Below are positions 55,038 through 63,071 of a stretch of 64,000 nucleotides of DNA, piece after piece. The stretch is from JAGBWK01 sp964544595 (lineage in GTDB: Bacteria > Bacteroidota > Bacteroidia > Bacteroidales > Muribaculaceae): the NCBI GenBank assembly GCA_964544595.1, contig CAZJBM010000008.1:15456-79455 (forward strand). The letters are read 5' to 3'. Within the stretch, counting starts at the first letter, position 1; each line of letters opens with the position of its first letter. Position numbers and translations under genes: made by a program. Under the pieces are notes generated by a model that was not told the origin of the DNA, ran no database searches, and saw only the letters and a program-made list of their open reading frames with translations.

Positions 55038-56015
55038 TTAGATCATGTCGGTACCGAGGTCGTCGGCGAGGGCGAGGTCGTCGTCGGCGATGTTGTCGAT
55101 GTCGAGAGAATCGTCCATGATTGCCTCGTCCATGACGGGCTCTTCAAGAGCGGTCTCGTTGTCGGCGACGTCAGAGTCTTCGTTGAGGATAACCTCTTCG
55201 TTGGCCTTGGCGTCGTCGTAGGCCACGTAGTCGGGCTCGGTCACGTAAACCTCCGATTCATTCTGGATGTCGCGGATGTCCTGTGAAGTAACGGCGTACT
55301 CGGTGATGTCGACGATTTCGTTCTCTTCAATCTCGCCGTTGTGGTTGAGGTCGGCTGCCATATAGTCATAGATGCCGTCGCTCTCCTGGTCGATGAAGTA
55401 TACGTCTTCCCCTTCGATGTTGGCCACTTCGACTGTGGGGTCGTATGAGGGCTCAACGATAGGCTCTTCAGCGGGAGTGTTGACGGCGAGATGCTGCTTC
55501 GAGATGTCGAATGCCTCGTTGCTTGAGATGTTGCCGTCGCCGTTGGCGTCATAGATAGCGGTGTCATACATACCGTCGCCGTCGGTGTCAACCACCCCAT
55601 AGATAGTATCGTTCTGCTCAACCACAGCGTAGGCGTTGCCGTCGGCGTCATAGCCTTCCTCGATGATTTCAGCGCCGAGAAGGTCTTCTACCTCGTGGGG
55701 TGCTTCGGGGGCATGCGAGGTGTGCTTGGGAGCAGCGGCGGGGGCGGGTTCGGGAGCGGCGGTCTCTTCAGCAGCCGGGCCGATGTTTTCCTCTACGGGG
55801 GGGAGATTAGGCTCGATATGGGTGTCGCCTTCCTCGTTCATCATAGCGTTGGCCGCGAATGCGCCGCCTACGCCGAGAGTGACGCCGGCTGCCGCGCCGA
55901 CAGCAATTTTCGCGCCTAGGTTTGATTTTTCGCGGGGCTCTTCGTCAAATTGCTGAGTCATGGCGTTATTTGCGTTCTCGTCATACGGAGTGTACATTGT
56001 ATCTTCCTGGTTCAT
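55038..56015 (-). CDS. membrane protein with EF-hand-like calcium motifs, paralogue 1
   Basis: 325 residues. An acidic N-terminal cytoplasmic stretch (about 1-33) is followed by one Gly/Ala-rich membrane segment (AKIAVGAAAGVTLGVGGAFA). An Ala/Pro/Glu linker leads to a domain with DTDGDGMYDTAIYDANGDG and a second set, DQESDGIYDY and DLNHNGEIEENE. These are DxDxDG loops as in EF-hand and dockerin-like calcium sites. The C-terminal 60 residues are extremely acidic. No family recognised. A paralogue lies directly upstream. Confidence 0.75.
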   Translation of the reverse strand: MNQEDTMYTPYDENANNAMTQQFDEEPREKSNLGAKIAVGAAAGVTLGVGGAFAANAMMNEEGDTHIEPNLPPVEENIGPAAEETAAPEPAPAAAPKHTSHAPEAPHEVEDLLGAEIIEEGYDADGNAYAVVEQNDTIYGVVDTDGDGMYDTAIYDANGDGNISSNEAFDISKQHLAVNTPAEEPIVEPSYDPTVEVANIEGEDVYFIDQESDGIYDYMAADLNHNGEIEENEIVDITEYAVTSQDIRDIQNESEVYVTEPDYVAYDDAKANEEVILNEDSDVADNETALEEPVMDEAIMDDSLDIDNIADDDLALADDLGTDMI

Positions 56016-56064
56016 AATTCTGGGGGTTTATTTGTTGGTTATTGTTTCGTTTTGTTTGATGTTG

Positions 56065-56095
56065 CAAAGTTAACTCATCGTCGATACGAATCCAA
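56065..56095 (-). promoter_or_regulatory. promoter of calcium-motif paralogue 1
   Basis: On the minus strand TTG (56093-56095) and TAACTTTG (56065-56072) are 20 nt apart. The region upstream (ATTTGGATT) is shared with the promoter of paralogue 2. Confidence 0.7.
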
Positions 56096-56179
56096 ATCTT
56101 TGCCCGCGATTTGTGTGAAACCGGCGTTTTTGCTGACCGAACTTCGGGTTTCGCTGACAAAACCGCGTTTGGTCCTTGA

Positions 56180-57145
56180 TTAGAGGTCGGCGAGGTCGGT
56201 GTCGTCTATGGCCATCGTGTCGTCGGCGATCATCGTGTCGTCGTTGTAGCCCGCCTCGGTTATTTCCTCGCTGTAAGGCTCTTCCGGCTCATCGATAGGC
56301 TGATCCTTGATTTCCGCTTCGGCGATCTCGGCCTCAGGGTATATGATAGGCTCGGCGATGAACGGCTCGGCGATGGTCGGGTCAGTCGGCTGGAACTCGG
56401 CTATGATCGAGCCAAGACGTAAATTGCTGTCGTGGATGTCAATAGAGTAGAAGGGGTCGAAGTTGTTGGTGTTGTCGATGTCGACGATGGCGTAGTCGTA
56501 AACCCCGTCGCCGTCCTGGTCAACGAACATCACGTGCATCCCGTCCTCATTATAGCCTATATAAGTGTCAGCGGCAGTGTTGAGGTCAAGCGGTGGCACT
56601 GTCTCTGTCTCAAAATATGCGATATGCTGCTTCGAGATGTCGAATTCTTCAGCCGAAGAGATCTTGCCGTCGCGGTTGGCGTCGTAGACTGCCGTGTCAT
56701 ACATCCCGTCGCCGTCGGTGTCGAGAAGGCCGTAGTAAGTGCCGTGCTTGTAGACGATAGCGTAGTGGTTGCCATATTCGTCGACGCCTGTCTCCAATAC
56801 CTGCGCGTTGATCAGGTCGGGAACATCCTGAGCCACTACCTCAGGCACGATGGTCTCCTCCTCTTTTACCACCACCACTGTGGGTGTCGTTTCCTCCTCT
56901 ACCGGGTCGATATGGTCAGGCACTTCAGGGAGAATAGGCGTGTCGCCGTTCTCGTTCTCCTGGTTGAGCAGCGTGTTGGCCGCCAGCGCTCCCCCCGCTC
57001 CGAGAGCTATCCCTACGGCCGAAGCCGCTGCGATTTTTGCTAAGAGATGCGACTTCGCCTCCTCTTCGCGGTTAATCTCAGTGTTGGGCTGAGTCATTTC
57101 GTCGTAAGCGTTGTAGTTCTCGTTGATGATAGTGTCTTCGTTCAT
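56180..57145 (-). CDS. membrane protein with EF-hand-like calcium motifs, paralogue 2
   Basis: 321 residues with the same plan as paralogue 1: acidic N-terminus, one membrane segment (AKIAAASAVGIALGAGGALA), linker rich in Glu/Thr/Val, and loops DTDGDGMYDTAVYDANRDG and DQDGDGVYDYAIVDIDNTN. The tail is acidic and ends near AIDDTDLADL. The FDISKQHIA segment after the first loop pair is nearly identical in both (FDISKQHLA). It is clearly a tandem duplication with its own promoter. Function unknown. Confidence 0.75.
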   Translation of the reverse strand: MNEDTIINENYNAYDEMTQPNTEINREEEAKSHLLAKIAAASAVGIALGAGGALAANTLLNQENENGDTPILPEVPDHIDPVEEETTPTVVVVKEEETIVPEVVAQDVPDLINAQVLETGVDEYGNHYAIVYKHGTYYGLLDTDGDGMYDTAVYDANRDGKISSAEEFDISKQHIAYFETETVPPLDLNTAADTYIGYNEDGMHVMFVDQDGDGVYDYAIVDIDNTNNFDPFYSIDIHDSNLRLGSIIAEFQPTDPTIAEPFIAEPIIYPEAEIAEAEIKDQPIDEPEEPYSEEITEAGYNDDTMIADDTMAIDDTDLADL

Positions 57146-57239
57146 GATAAGTCAGAGATTATTGAGTGATTAAAATATTGCTTGATTGGTAATCGCGGCT
57201 TTCGCCTCGGTCGGGATGGCCTATCGACTTCCGACAATG

Positions 57240-57270
57240 CAAAGTTACGCCACGTCGCGCCCCAATCCAA
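57240..57270 (-). promoter_or_regulatory. promoter of calcium-motif paralogue 2
   Basis: Minus-strand TTG (57268-57270) and TAACTTTG (57240-57247), 20 nt apart. It has the same arrangement as the paralogue 1 promoter. Confidence 0.7.
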
Positions 57271-57484
57271 ATCTTCTGCCCATATATATTTGAAAGCCCT
57301 CGTTTCCCTGACCAACCCTCCCCCTTCCGTGACCAACGCTCACCTGCCTGCAACCTTTCCCACTTCCCCTCTTTCCCTCTCCCTTTCCCCTCGTCCGTAT
57401 TGTCCTTATAGAGCTTATTTGCCAATCATCCGATTCTCAAAGACCGCGAATCGAGGGCCGCGGAGCAAGTTTTTGGCGAGATGT

Positions 57485-57515
57485 TTGGCGGTTTGGCTAA
57501 AAATCGCTACCTTTG
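57485..57515 (+). promoter_or_regulatory. promoter of the rpsF-rpsR-rplI operon
   Basis: TTG at 57485-57487 and TACCTTTG at 57508-57515, 20 nt apart, about 70 nt before rpsF. Leaders of this operon can carry an S6:S18-binding hairpin; I could not identify one with confidence. Confidence 0.75.
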
Positions 57516-57583
57516 CGTCGATTTTTGGGCCACTGCGGCCCGACTACAACTTAAATTATTCAATAATAATCATTTAGTTAACA

Positions 57584-57958
57584 ATGAACAAGTACGAAAC
57601 CGTTTTCATTTTGACTCCCGTTTTATCTGATGTTCAGATGAAGGAAGCGGTAGAAAAGTTCGAGAAGTTGCTCACCGACAACGGCGCGACTATCGTGAAC
57701 GAAGAGCTCTGGGGCCTGCGCAAACTCGCTTACCCCATCCAGAAAAAGTCAACCGGATTCTACACTCTCATCGAGTTTGACGCCGAACCGACTATCGTTA
57801 AGAAACTCGAAACCGCTTTCCGCCGCGACGAGCGCGTGATCCGTTTCTTGACCTTCCGTCTCGACAAATACGCAGCCGAATACGCAGCTAAACGTCGCAG
57901 CCTCAAGGCTAACAAATCAGCAGAAGTCAAAGCAGAAGTAGAAGTAAAGGAGGACTAA
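57584..57958 (+). CDS. rpsF: 30S ribosomal protein S6
   Basis: 124 residues. MNKYETVFILTPVLSDVQMK at the start and LWGLRKLAYPIQKKSTGFYTLIEF in the middle are conserved. The C-terminus is the usual Lys/Glu-rich tail. It forms a pair with S18 in the small subunit. Confidence 0.98.
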   Translation: MNKYETVFILTPVLSDVQMKEAVEKFEKLLTDNGATIVNEELWGLRKLAYPIQKKSTGFYTLIEFDAEPTIVKKLETAFRRDERVIRFLTFRLDKYAAEYAAKRRSLKANKSAEVKAEVEVKED

Positions 57959-57961
57959 ACC

Positions 57962-58231
57962 ATGGCACAGACACAATCAGAAATTCGCTATCTCACCCCG
58001 CTGTCAGTCGACGTTAAAAAGAAAAAATACTGCCGTTTCAAACGCAGCGGTATCAAGTATATCGATTACAAAGACCCCGAATTCCTCAAGAAATTCCTCA
58101 ACGAGCAGGGCAAAATCCTTCCCCGCCGTATCACCGGAACTTCTCTCAAATTCCAGCGCCGTGTGGCTCAGGCCGTTAAACGCGCACGCCACCTCGCGCT
58201 CCTCCCCTTCGTGACCGACTTGATGAAATAA
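57962..58231 (+). CDS. rpsR: 30S ribosomal protein S18
   Basis: 89 residues with the basic core YIDYKDPEFLKKFLNEQGKI and LPRRITGTSLKFQRRVAQAV. The gene starts 3 bp after rpsF. Confidence 0.98.
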   Translation: MAQTQSEIRYLTPLSVDVKKKKYCRFKRSGIKYIDYKDPEFLKKFLNEQGKILPRRITGTSLKFQRRVAQAVKRARHLALLPFVTDLMK

Positions 58232-58253
58232 CCCTTTAACGCCGAACCACAAC

Positions 58254-58694
58254 ATGAAAGTCATACTCAAAGAAAACGTCTCTAACCTTGGATACAAGGA
58301 CGACGTGGTAGAAGTAAAAAGCGGCTACGGACGTAACTACCTCATTCCCCAGGGCAAAGCTGTTATCGCATCTCCCTCGGCTTTGAAGGTCCTCGCCGAA
58401 AACCAGCGCCAGCGCGCTCATAAACTCGCTAAGATCAAAGCCGACGCCGAAGCCCTCGCTGCTTCGCTTCAGGGCGTTAGCCTCACTATCGGCGCTAAGG
58501 CCAGCGAAAACGGCACCATCTTCGGATCTGTCAACGCTATCCAGATTGCCGACGCTCTTCAGAAACTCGGCCACGACGTTGACCGCAAGCTCATCGAGCT
58601 CGACGCCGTTAAGGAACTTGGCAACTACACCGCCAAAGTCAACCTCCACAAGGAAGTGGTCGTTGAGATTCCCTTCGAAGTCGTAGCTGAATAA
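58254..58694 (+). CDS. rplI: 50S ribosomal protein L9
   Basis: 146 residues. The N-terminal domain MKVILKENVSNLGYKDDVVE and GYGRNYLIPQGKA is followed by the long connecting helix and the C-terminal globular domain. Last gene of the operon. Confidence 0.98.
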   Translation: MKVILKENVSNLGYKDDVVEVKSGYGRNYLIPQGKAVIASPSALKVLAENQRQRAHKLAKIKADAEALAASLQGVSLTIGAKASENGTIFGSVNAIQIADALQKLGHDVDRKLIELDAVKELGNYTAKVNLHKEVVVEIPFEVVAE

Positions 58695-58740
58695 TTTTAC
58701 GACACCGTTTTCTCTATTTTTAGAAAAACATATATACCTA

Positions 58741-58787
58741 AAAAACGCGTCTGTTTCGTATTATAATACAAAACAGACGCGTTTTTT
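58741..58787. terminator. strong terminator between rplI and the xylanase gene
   Basis: AAAAACGCGTCTGTTT pairs with AAACAGACGCGTTTTT across a loop that is itself palindromic (GTATTATAATAC). T/A-runs are present on both sides, so it can serve both convergent genes. Confidence 0.9.
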
Positions 58788-58811
58788 ATGCCCTTTTGCA
58801 TTTTAATTTTT

Positions 58812-60518
58812 TTATCGGAGGATGTATTTTCGGCCATTTGAGATGACGAATCCCCGATAGTCGCTATTCACTTTGCGACCTGTAAGGTCGTACATCGCGT
58901 CGGGGTCAGGCTCTGCGGAGTGGTCGGGATTGGCTGTGATGTCGCCGATACCGGCTTGAGCTGCAGTCTGATAGGCTTCGCGGAGCTTGAAGAATGAGGG
59001 CTTGGCGACGTAGTCGTCGCTGAAGATAAGCGGCTCGCCGTAAGAGCCTTTGGTCTCGCCGATTATCCATGAGTAGGGGTCGGCGATGCCCCAGATGACG
59101 AGGTTGGGGCAGTTGGCGTTACGCAGCTGTATCTCAGCGAGTTGGTAGTAATCGTTGGCCTGCGTTTGCCATGCCGATTCTTTGCCGAACTGCGATTTGG
59201 GGATTTTGATGTCGACCTCGGTGAATATGCAGTTGAGGCCAAGGGCGGCGTAGCGGCGGACGTTGTTCTCGACCTTCGTGAAGTCGAGTTTGCCGCTGGT
59301 CACGTGGGTCTGCAGGCCGACTCCGTGGATAGGCACTTTGCGGTCTACCAGGCGCTTAGCGAGGTTGTAGAGCGCGTCGCCCTTAGTGGTGCCCATCTCC
59401 TCTACGGTGTAGTCGTTGATATATAGGAGCGCGTCGGGGTCGGCGCGGTGAGCCCAGACGAAGGCCGAGTCGATGTAACATTCGCCTATGGTCTTGTACC
59501 ATATCGACCCGCGCATGCTCCCCCCGCCGTTCGATAGCATCTCGTTGACGACGTCCCATTCCTTTATGCGGCCTTTGTAGTGGGTTACGACGGTGGTTAT
59601 GTGGTTTTTAAGTATGTCGAGTAGCTGCTGCTTGGTGTAGTTGTTGCCGTTAGAGCTCCCGTCGGAGCCGGCGTTGAGCCATGCGGGCAGCTGGCTGTGC
59701 CAGCATAGTGTGTGGCCTCTGACGGCCATTCCATGCTTTTCGGCATATTCGACCAATCGGTCGGCGGCGTCGAAGTTGAACTTTCCTTGCTCGGGTTCGA
59801 GCGCGTCGAATTTCATCTCGTTTCCGGCGACTACCATGTTGAAGTTGCGATACAGCGTCTTGTTCATCATGTTGTTGTCGTTGTCCATAAGGCTCCAGAA
59901 GCCGTTGTCGGTGTTCGACACCGACATTCCGACGCGTTTGCCGCAGCGTTCGGCCCAATGCCTGAGAGTCTGCTCGTCGTCGTTGATGTCATAGCCGATG
60001 TCGGCGGCTTTCTTGACGGCGATGTTGTCGATGTAGTAGTTGCCGGCCGGGGTGTTGACGCCCAATGATATTACGAAGGTGGGACCGTCGGAGTCAATGC
60101 CGTTGAGGTCGTATTTTTTGTTGGTCCAAACTCCGACGTCGGCATGATGCACGTATGATGACTGAAACAGCTGTTTGGAGTCGACGCGAATGTCCATGAC
60201 CTTATAGTCCTCGTCGTCGGTCATGCGGTAGAGGTCGAAGCTTATCGCGGAGTAGTCGGCGAGGGTTGTGCCGGCAGGGAGGGTGAGGGTAAGGCACGGG
60301 AACGCGTTCCACGACGACGTGGTGAAATGCAAAGCCTTATTGTTAGGGTTGTTAGGCCTGGCCTCGATAACGGCCTGTCCGGCCGAGCCGCCGTAGATGC
60401 GAAACACGTCCATTTCGGTGCCGATTTCGTAGGATTCAAAATCCTCGATCACGGTCTGGGCCGACGCGGAGATGAAGCCGAGGCAAAGGGGCAGCAAGAG
60501 GGGTAGTCTTAATTTCAT
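58812..60518 (-). CDS. GH10 endo-1,4-beta-xylanase, secreted
   Basis: 568 residues. A signal peptide (1-20) leads into a carbohydrate-binding-like beta-sandwich (about 21-180). The GH10 barrel follows, with KFDALEPEQGKFNFDAADRL, GHTLCWHSQLPAW, the acid/base Glu326 in WDVVNEM and the nucleophile Glu434 in IFTEVDI. The C-terminus MYDLTGRKVNSDYRGFVISN ends like the truncated secretion-sorting tails of Bacteroidales enzymes. It cleaves xylan backbones outside the cell. No SusC/SusD pair is adjacent, so this is not a classical polysaccharide utilisation locus. Confidence 0.93.
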   Translation of the reverse strand: MKLRLPLLLPLCLGFISASAQTVIEDFESYEIGTEMDVFRIYGGSAGQAVIEARPNNPNNKALHFTTSSWNAFPCLTLTLPAGTTLADYSAISFDLYRMTDDEDYKVMDIRVDSKQLFQSSYVHHADVGVWTNKKYDLNGIDSDGPTFVISLGVNTPAGNYYIDNIAVKKAADIGYDINDDEQTLRHWAERCGKRVGMSVSNTDNGFWSLMDNDNNMMNKTLYRNFNMVVAGNEMKFDALEPEQGKFNFDAADRLVEYAEKHGMAVRGHTLCWHSQLPAWLNAGSDGSSNGNNYTKQQLLDILKNHITTVVTHYKGRIKEWDVVNEMLSNGGGSMRGSIWYKTIGECYIDSAFVWAHRADPDALLYINDYTVEEMGTTKGDALYNLAKRLVDRKVPIHGVGLQTHVTSGKLDFTKVENNVRRYAALGLNCIFTEVDIKIPKSQFGKESAWQTQANDYYQLAEIQLRNANCPNLVIWGIADPYSWIIGETKGSYGEPLIFSDDYVAKPSFFKLREAYQTAAQAGIGDITANPDHSAEPDPDAMYDLTGRKVNSDYRGFVISNGRKYILR

Positions 60519-60592
60519 AGGACGATTGTGAACTGATGGTATAGATTTGGTTTTCGGAGGGTCAAAGTTAAGAAAAAATCTAAAAATCGCAT

Positions 60593-60748
60593 AAAAAATC
60601 GAGAAACTGCCTCACGGTAGTCTCTCGTTAAATAATAAACCAATCATTATCACATTTCTTGCAATGGAAAAAAGTAATCCTGCTTTCTGTAATGTAAACG
60701 CCGGGGATGGGGGAATGGTTCATGAGGATTGAAATTTTTTTTGAAAAA
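60593..60748. repeat. direct repeat, left copy, flanking the second DUF1016 gene
   Basis: 60601-60688 is identical over 88 bp to 62053-62140. Weaker identity runs on to about 60748. It contains a hairpin (60601-60627, GAGAAACTGCC with GGTAGTCTCTC, one mismatch) and a 22-codon frame. Confidence 0.9.
60664..60732 (+). CDS. conserved 22-residue frame in the repeat, copy A
   Basis: Encodes MEKSNPAFCNVN, then GGMVHED. The copy at 62116-62184 has the same length, start and stop with four residue changes. Small peptide or leader; no known family. Confidence 0.35.
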   Translation: MEKSNPAFCNVNAGDGGMVHED

Positions 60749-60821
60749 TACACATCTTTTGTATCAAAAGGTGACACGAAAGGCCAATTAACGAGCGCAA
60801 TAGTTTTGACGCGTTACAATG

Positions 60822-60850
60822 TTGTTATCAGCGGAAAAATGCTATCTTTG
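60822..60850 (+). promoter_or_regulatory. promoter of the second DUF1016 gene
   Basis: TTG (60822-60824) and TATCTTTG (60843-60850), 18 nt apart. The 36 bases 60828-60863 recur with one change before the four-helix-bundle gene. Confidence 0.65.
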
Positions 60851-60925
60851 CAATATCGAATGTAACCAATACGTCAATGGCGGACGTTTCGTCTCTACGC
60901 TAAAATGACAAAGAAATAATATAGC

Positions 60926-61975
60926 ATGGACTTAATCAAACAGGAATCTTTTGAGGGCAATCTGCTCACAGAGATTCGACAACTTATAGAGTCTACAAAG
61001 AATCAAGTTGCCATGGCCGTTAACTCGGCCATGACACTAATGTATTGGCATATCGGCGACCGTATCAATCGCAAATTGCTTGATGGCGAACGCGCTGCAT
61101 ACGGTAAAAAGGTTGTGGCTAATCTCTCGAGAGAACTGACAGTGCTATATGGAGGACGCGAGTTCTCAGAGCGCAATCTATGGCGAATGATGCAATTTGC
61201 TTCAATATTCCCCGACCTACAGATTGTGTCACCAGTGTTGTCACAATTGTCGTGGTCTCATTTTCTGCAAGTTATGCCAATAGATAGTGACTTGGCTCGA
61301 AGTTTTTATCTTACCATGGCTGCCGACCAAAAATGGTCAGTGCGCACCATGAAAGCCAAAATAGACAGTATGCTTTACGAGCGCACAGCCATAGCCAAAC
61401 AGCCCGAAGAAGTGATTGCCCGTGACTTAGCTGAGCTGCGCGACGAACGCAAAATGTCGGCTGACCTGGTATTTCACGACCCTTACTTCCTTGACTTTCT
61501 CGGCCTAACAGAAAATTACTCCGAAAAAGATCTTGAAAACGCTATTATTGCTGAGCTTCAGCGATTTATTTCAGAGATGGGTAATGATTTCGCCTTCATG
61601 GCAAGGCAAAAGCGTATCACTGTGGATAATGAAGATTACTACATCGACCTTCTGTTCTATCATCGTCGGCTGCGATGTCTTGTGGCTATCGATTTGAAAC
61701 TCGGCAGATTTCAAGCCGCATATAAGGGTCAAATGGAACTTTACCTGCGGTGGCTTGAAAAGTACGATATGGTGGAAGGTGAAAACAAGCCTATTGGTCT
61801 GATTCTTTGTGCCGGGAAAAACGAAGAACATGTAGAACTTATGCACTTGCATGAAAGTAATATCCGAGTAGCCGACTATTTGACCATATTACCCGAGCGT
61901 AAACTGATTGAACAAAAATTACAACAGGCAATTCTGCGCGCTCATAATCGTTTAAGAAATCAAACAACTGACTAA
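60926..61975 (+). CDS. DUF1016 (YhcG-type) PDDEXK nuclease family protein, stand-alone
   Basis: 349 residues, paralogous to the gene at 29065-30165. DUF1016 N-domain (NSAMTLMYWHIGDRINRKLL, then FSERNLWRMMQFA) is followed by a PDDEXK domain with Asp241 in EDYYIDLLFYH and Asp256-x-Lys258 in VAIDLKLGR. The spacing is the same as in the other copy. No restriction genes are adjacent. The gene lies between two copies of a repeat of about 155 bp and has its own promoter. Confidence 0.9.
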   Translation: MDLIKQESFEGNLLTEIRQLIESTKNQVAMAVNSAMTLMYWHIGDRINRKLLDGERAAYGKKVVANLSRELTVLYGGREFSERNLWRMMQFASIFPDLQIVSPVLSQLSWSHFLQVMPIDSDLARSFYLTMAADQKWSVRTMKAKIDSMLYERTAIAKQPEEVIARDLAELRDERKMSADLVFHDPYFLDFLGLTENYSEKDLENAIIAELQRFISEMGNDFAFMARQKRITVDNEDYYIDLLFYHRRLRCLVAIDLKLGRFQAAYKGQMELYLRWLEKYDMVEGENKPIGLILCAGKNEEHVELMHLHESNIRVADYLTILPERKLIEQKLQQAILRAHNRLRNQTTD

Positions 61976-62042
61976 TCTCGTAGAAGTGTAGTATGCCGAC
62001 TAGTAAGTCGGGTGGTGCGGGGGCAGCTCGGGAGGTGATTGC

Positions 62043-62199
62043 AAAAAAAATTGAGAAACTGCCTCACGGTAGTCTCTCGTTAAATAATAAACCAATCATT
62101 ATCACATTTCTTGCAATGGAAAAAAGTAATCCTGCTTTCTATAATATAAACGCCGTGGGAGGGGGAATGGTTCACGAGGATTGAAAATTTTTTAGAAAA
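62043..62199. repeat. direct repeat, right copy
   Basis: Second copy of the 60593-60748 repeat, including the hairpin and the 22-codon frame. It lies upstream of the four-helix-bundle gene. Confidence 0.9.
62116..62184 (+). CDS. conserved 22-residue frame in the repeat, copy B
   Basis: Encodes MEKSNPAFYNINAVGGGMVH and two more residues. See copy A at 60664-60732. Confidence 0.35.
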   Translation: MEKSNPAFYNINAVGGGMVHED

Positions 62200-62218
62200 A
62201 GGGGTAGTGATAGGGGAG

Positions 62219-62259
62219 ATAAATCTTATAAGTCTTATAAATCTTATAAGTTTTATAAG
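62219..62259. repeat. 9-bp tandem repeat (TCTTATAAR), left of the four-helix-bundle gene
   Basis: About four alternating units of TCTTATAAG and TCTTATAAA. The same array, longer, follows the gene at 62931-62998. Confidence 0.85.
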
Positions 62260-62329
62260 GCGTATTTTTTGTGACGGAGGGTGATGAAAATGGAGAATTA
62301 GCGAGGGGAGAGGGTTTTGCGGCGATACG

Positions 62330-62361
62330 TTGTGATGGTCAGCGGAAAAATGTTATCTTTG
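62330..62361 (+). promoter_or_regulatory. promoter of the four-helix-bundle gene
   Basis: TTG (62330-62332) and TATCTTTG (62354-62361), 21 nt apart. It lies in the 36-base block shared with the DUF1016 promoter at 60.83 kb. Confidence 0.65.
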
Positions 62362-62383
62362 CAATATCGAATGTGGACCAGAA

Positions 62384-62929
62384 ATGAAAGGTTTTCTCAA
62401 AATAGCCGGCGGTTATACGGATTGGAACGTTTATAGGAAGTCTGTGATAATCTGCGACGTGACGGAGCTGTTTATTAACAGGGCGTTGCCGCGCGGTTCG
62501 CGGACTCAGGACCAAATGCGCCAGGCTGCTCGCTCGTGCAAACAAAACATAGTGGAGGGATGCAGCGACGGCACTGTCTCGGCAGAGATATGCATTAAAC
62601 TTTTAGGGATCGCCCGAGGTTCGGTGAGGGAGTTGCTTGAAGATTATGGCGATTATCTCAGGCAAAATGATTTGGAGATCTGGTCGGGCGACGACCCCCG
62701 CACTCTCTCGACTCGAAAATACTGCATTAAAAATGATGAGCCAAGAGATTTTGTGGCCAAATGCCGAGAACGCTCAAATGAGACTGTGGCTAATATAATG
62801 ATTACTCAGATACGTCAGATGGATTCGATGCTCGCCAAGGTCATGATGAAATTGGAGGCCGAGTTTCTTGCTCAGGGGGGTATAAAGGAGGCTATGTCGG
62901 CTGCCCGAAGAAGATATAGGGGGTATTGA
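62384..62929 (+). CDS. four-helix-bundle protein (23S rRNA-IVP / avd-like family)
   Basis: 181 residues. RGSRTQDQMRQAARSCKQNI and VEGCSDGT, then KLLGIARGSVRELLEDYGDY, are the family core. Members are encoded in 23S rRNA intervening sequences or as stand-alone genes in Bacteroidetes. Diversity-generating-retroelement avd proteins share the fold. No reverse transcriptase or template repeat is in the window, so a DGR is not supported. Flanked on both sides by TCTTATAAR arrays. Confidence 0.85.
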   Translation: MKGFLKIAGGYTDWNVYRKSVIICDVTELFINRALPRGSRTQDQMRQAARSCKQNIVEGCSDGTVSAEICIKLLGIARGSVRELLEDYGDYLRQNDLEIWSGDDPRTLSTRKYCIKNDEPRDFVAKCRERSNETVANIMITQIRQMDSMLAKVMMKLEAEFLAQGGIKEAMSAARRRYRGY

Positions 62930-62930
62930 A

Positions 62931-62998
62931 TAAGTTTTATAAATCTTATAAGTCTTATAAATCTTATAAGTCTTATAAATCTTATAAGTCTTATAAAA
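62931..62998. repeat. 9-bp tandem repeat (TCTTATAAR), right of the four-helix-bundle gene
   Basis: About seven units starting at the gene's stop codon. Units alternate G and A at the last base, giving an 18-bp higher-order period. Confidence 0.85.
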
Positions 62999-63071
62999 AA
63001 CGGGGAAATGAGGAAGCAGCCAAGGGGAGGCCTTGACTGCTTCGCTGGTATTGGGGTTCGGCGCGCTGGGT

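Noticed and set aside
62384..62929. Diversity-generating retroelement accessory gene (avd)
   Set aside because: The four-helix-bundle fold fits, but no reverse transcriptase, template or variable repeat was found in the window.
62931..62998. CRISPR-like repeat array
   Set aside because: Units are 9 bp and contiguous with no spacers; no cas genes are present.
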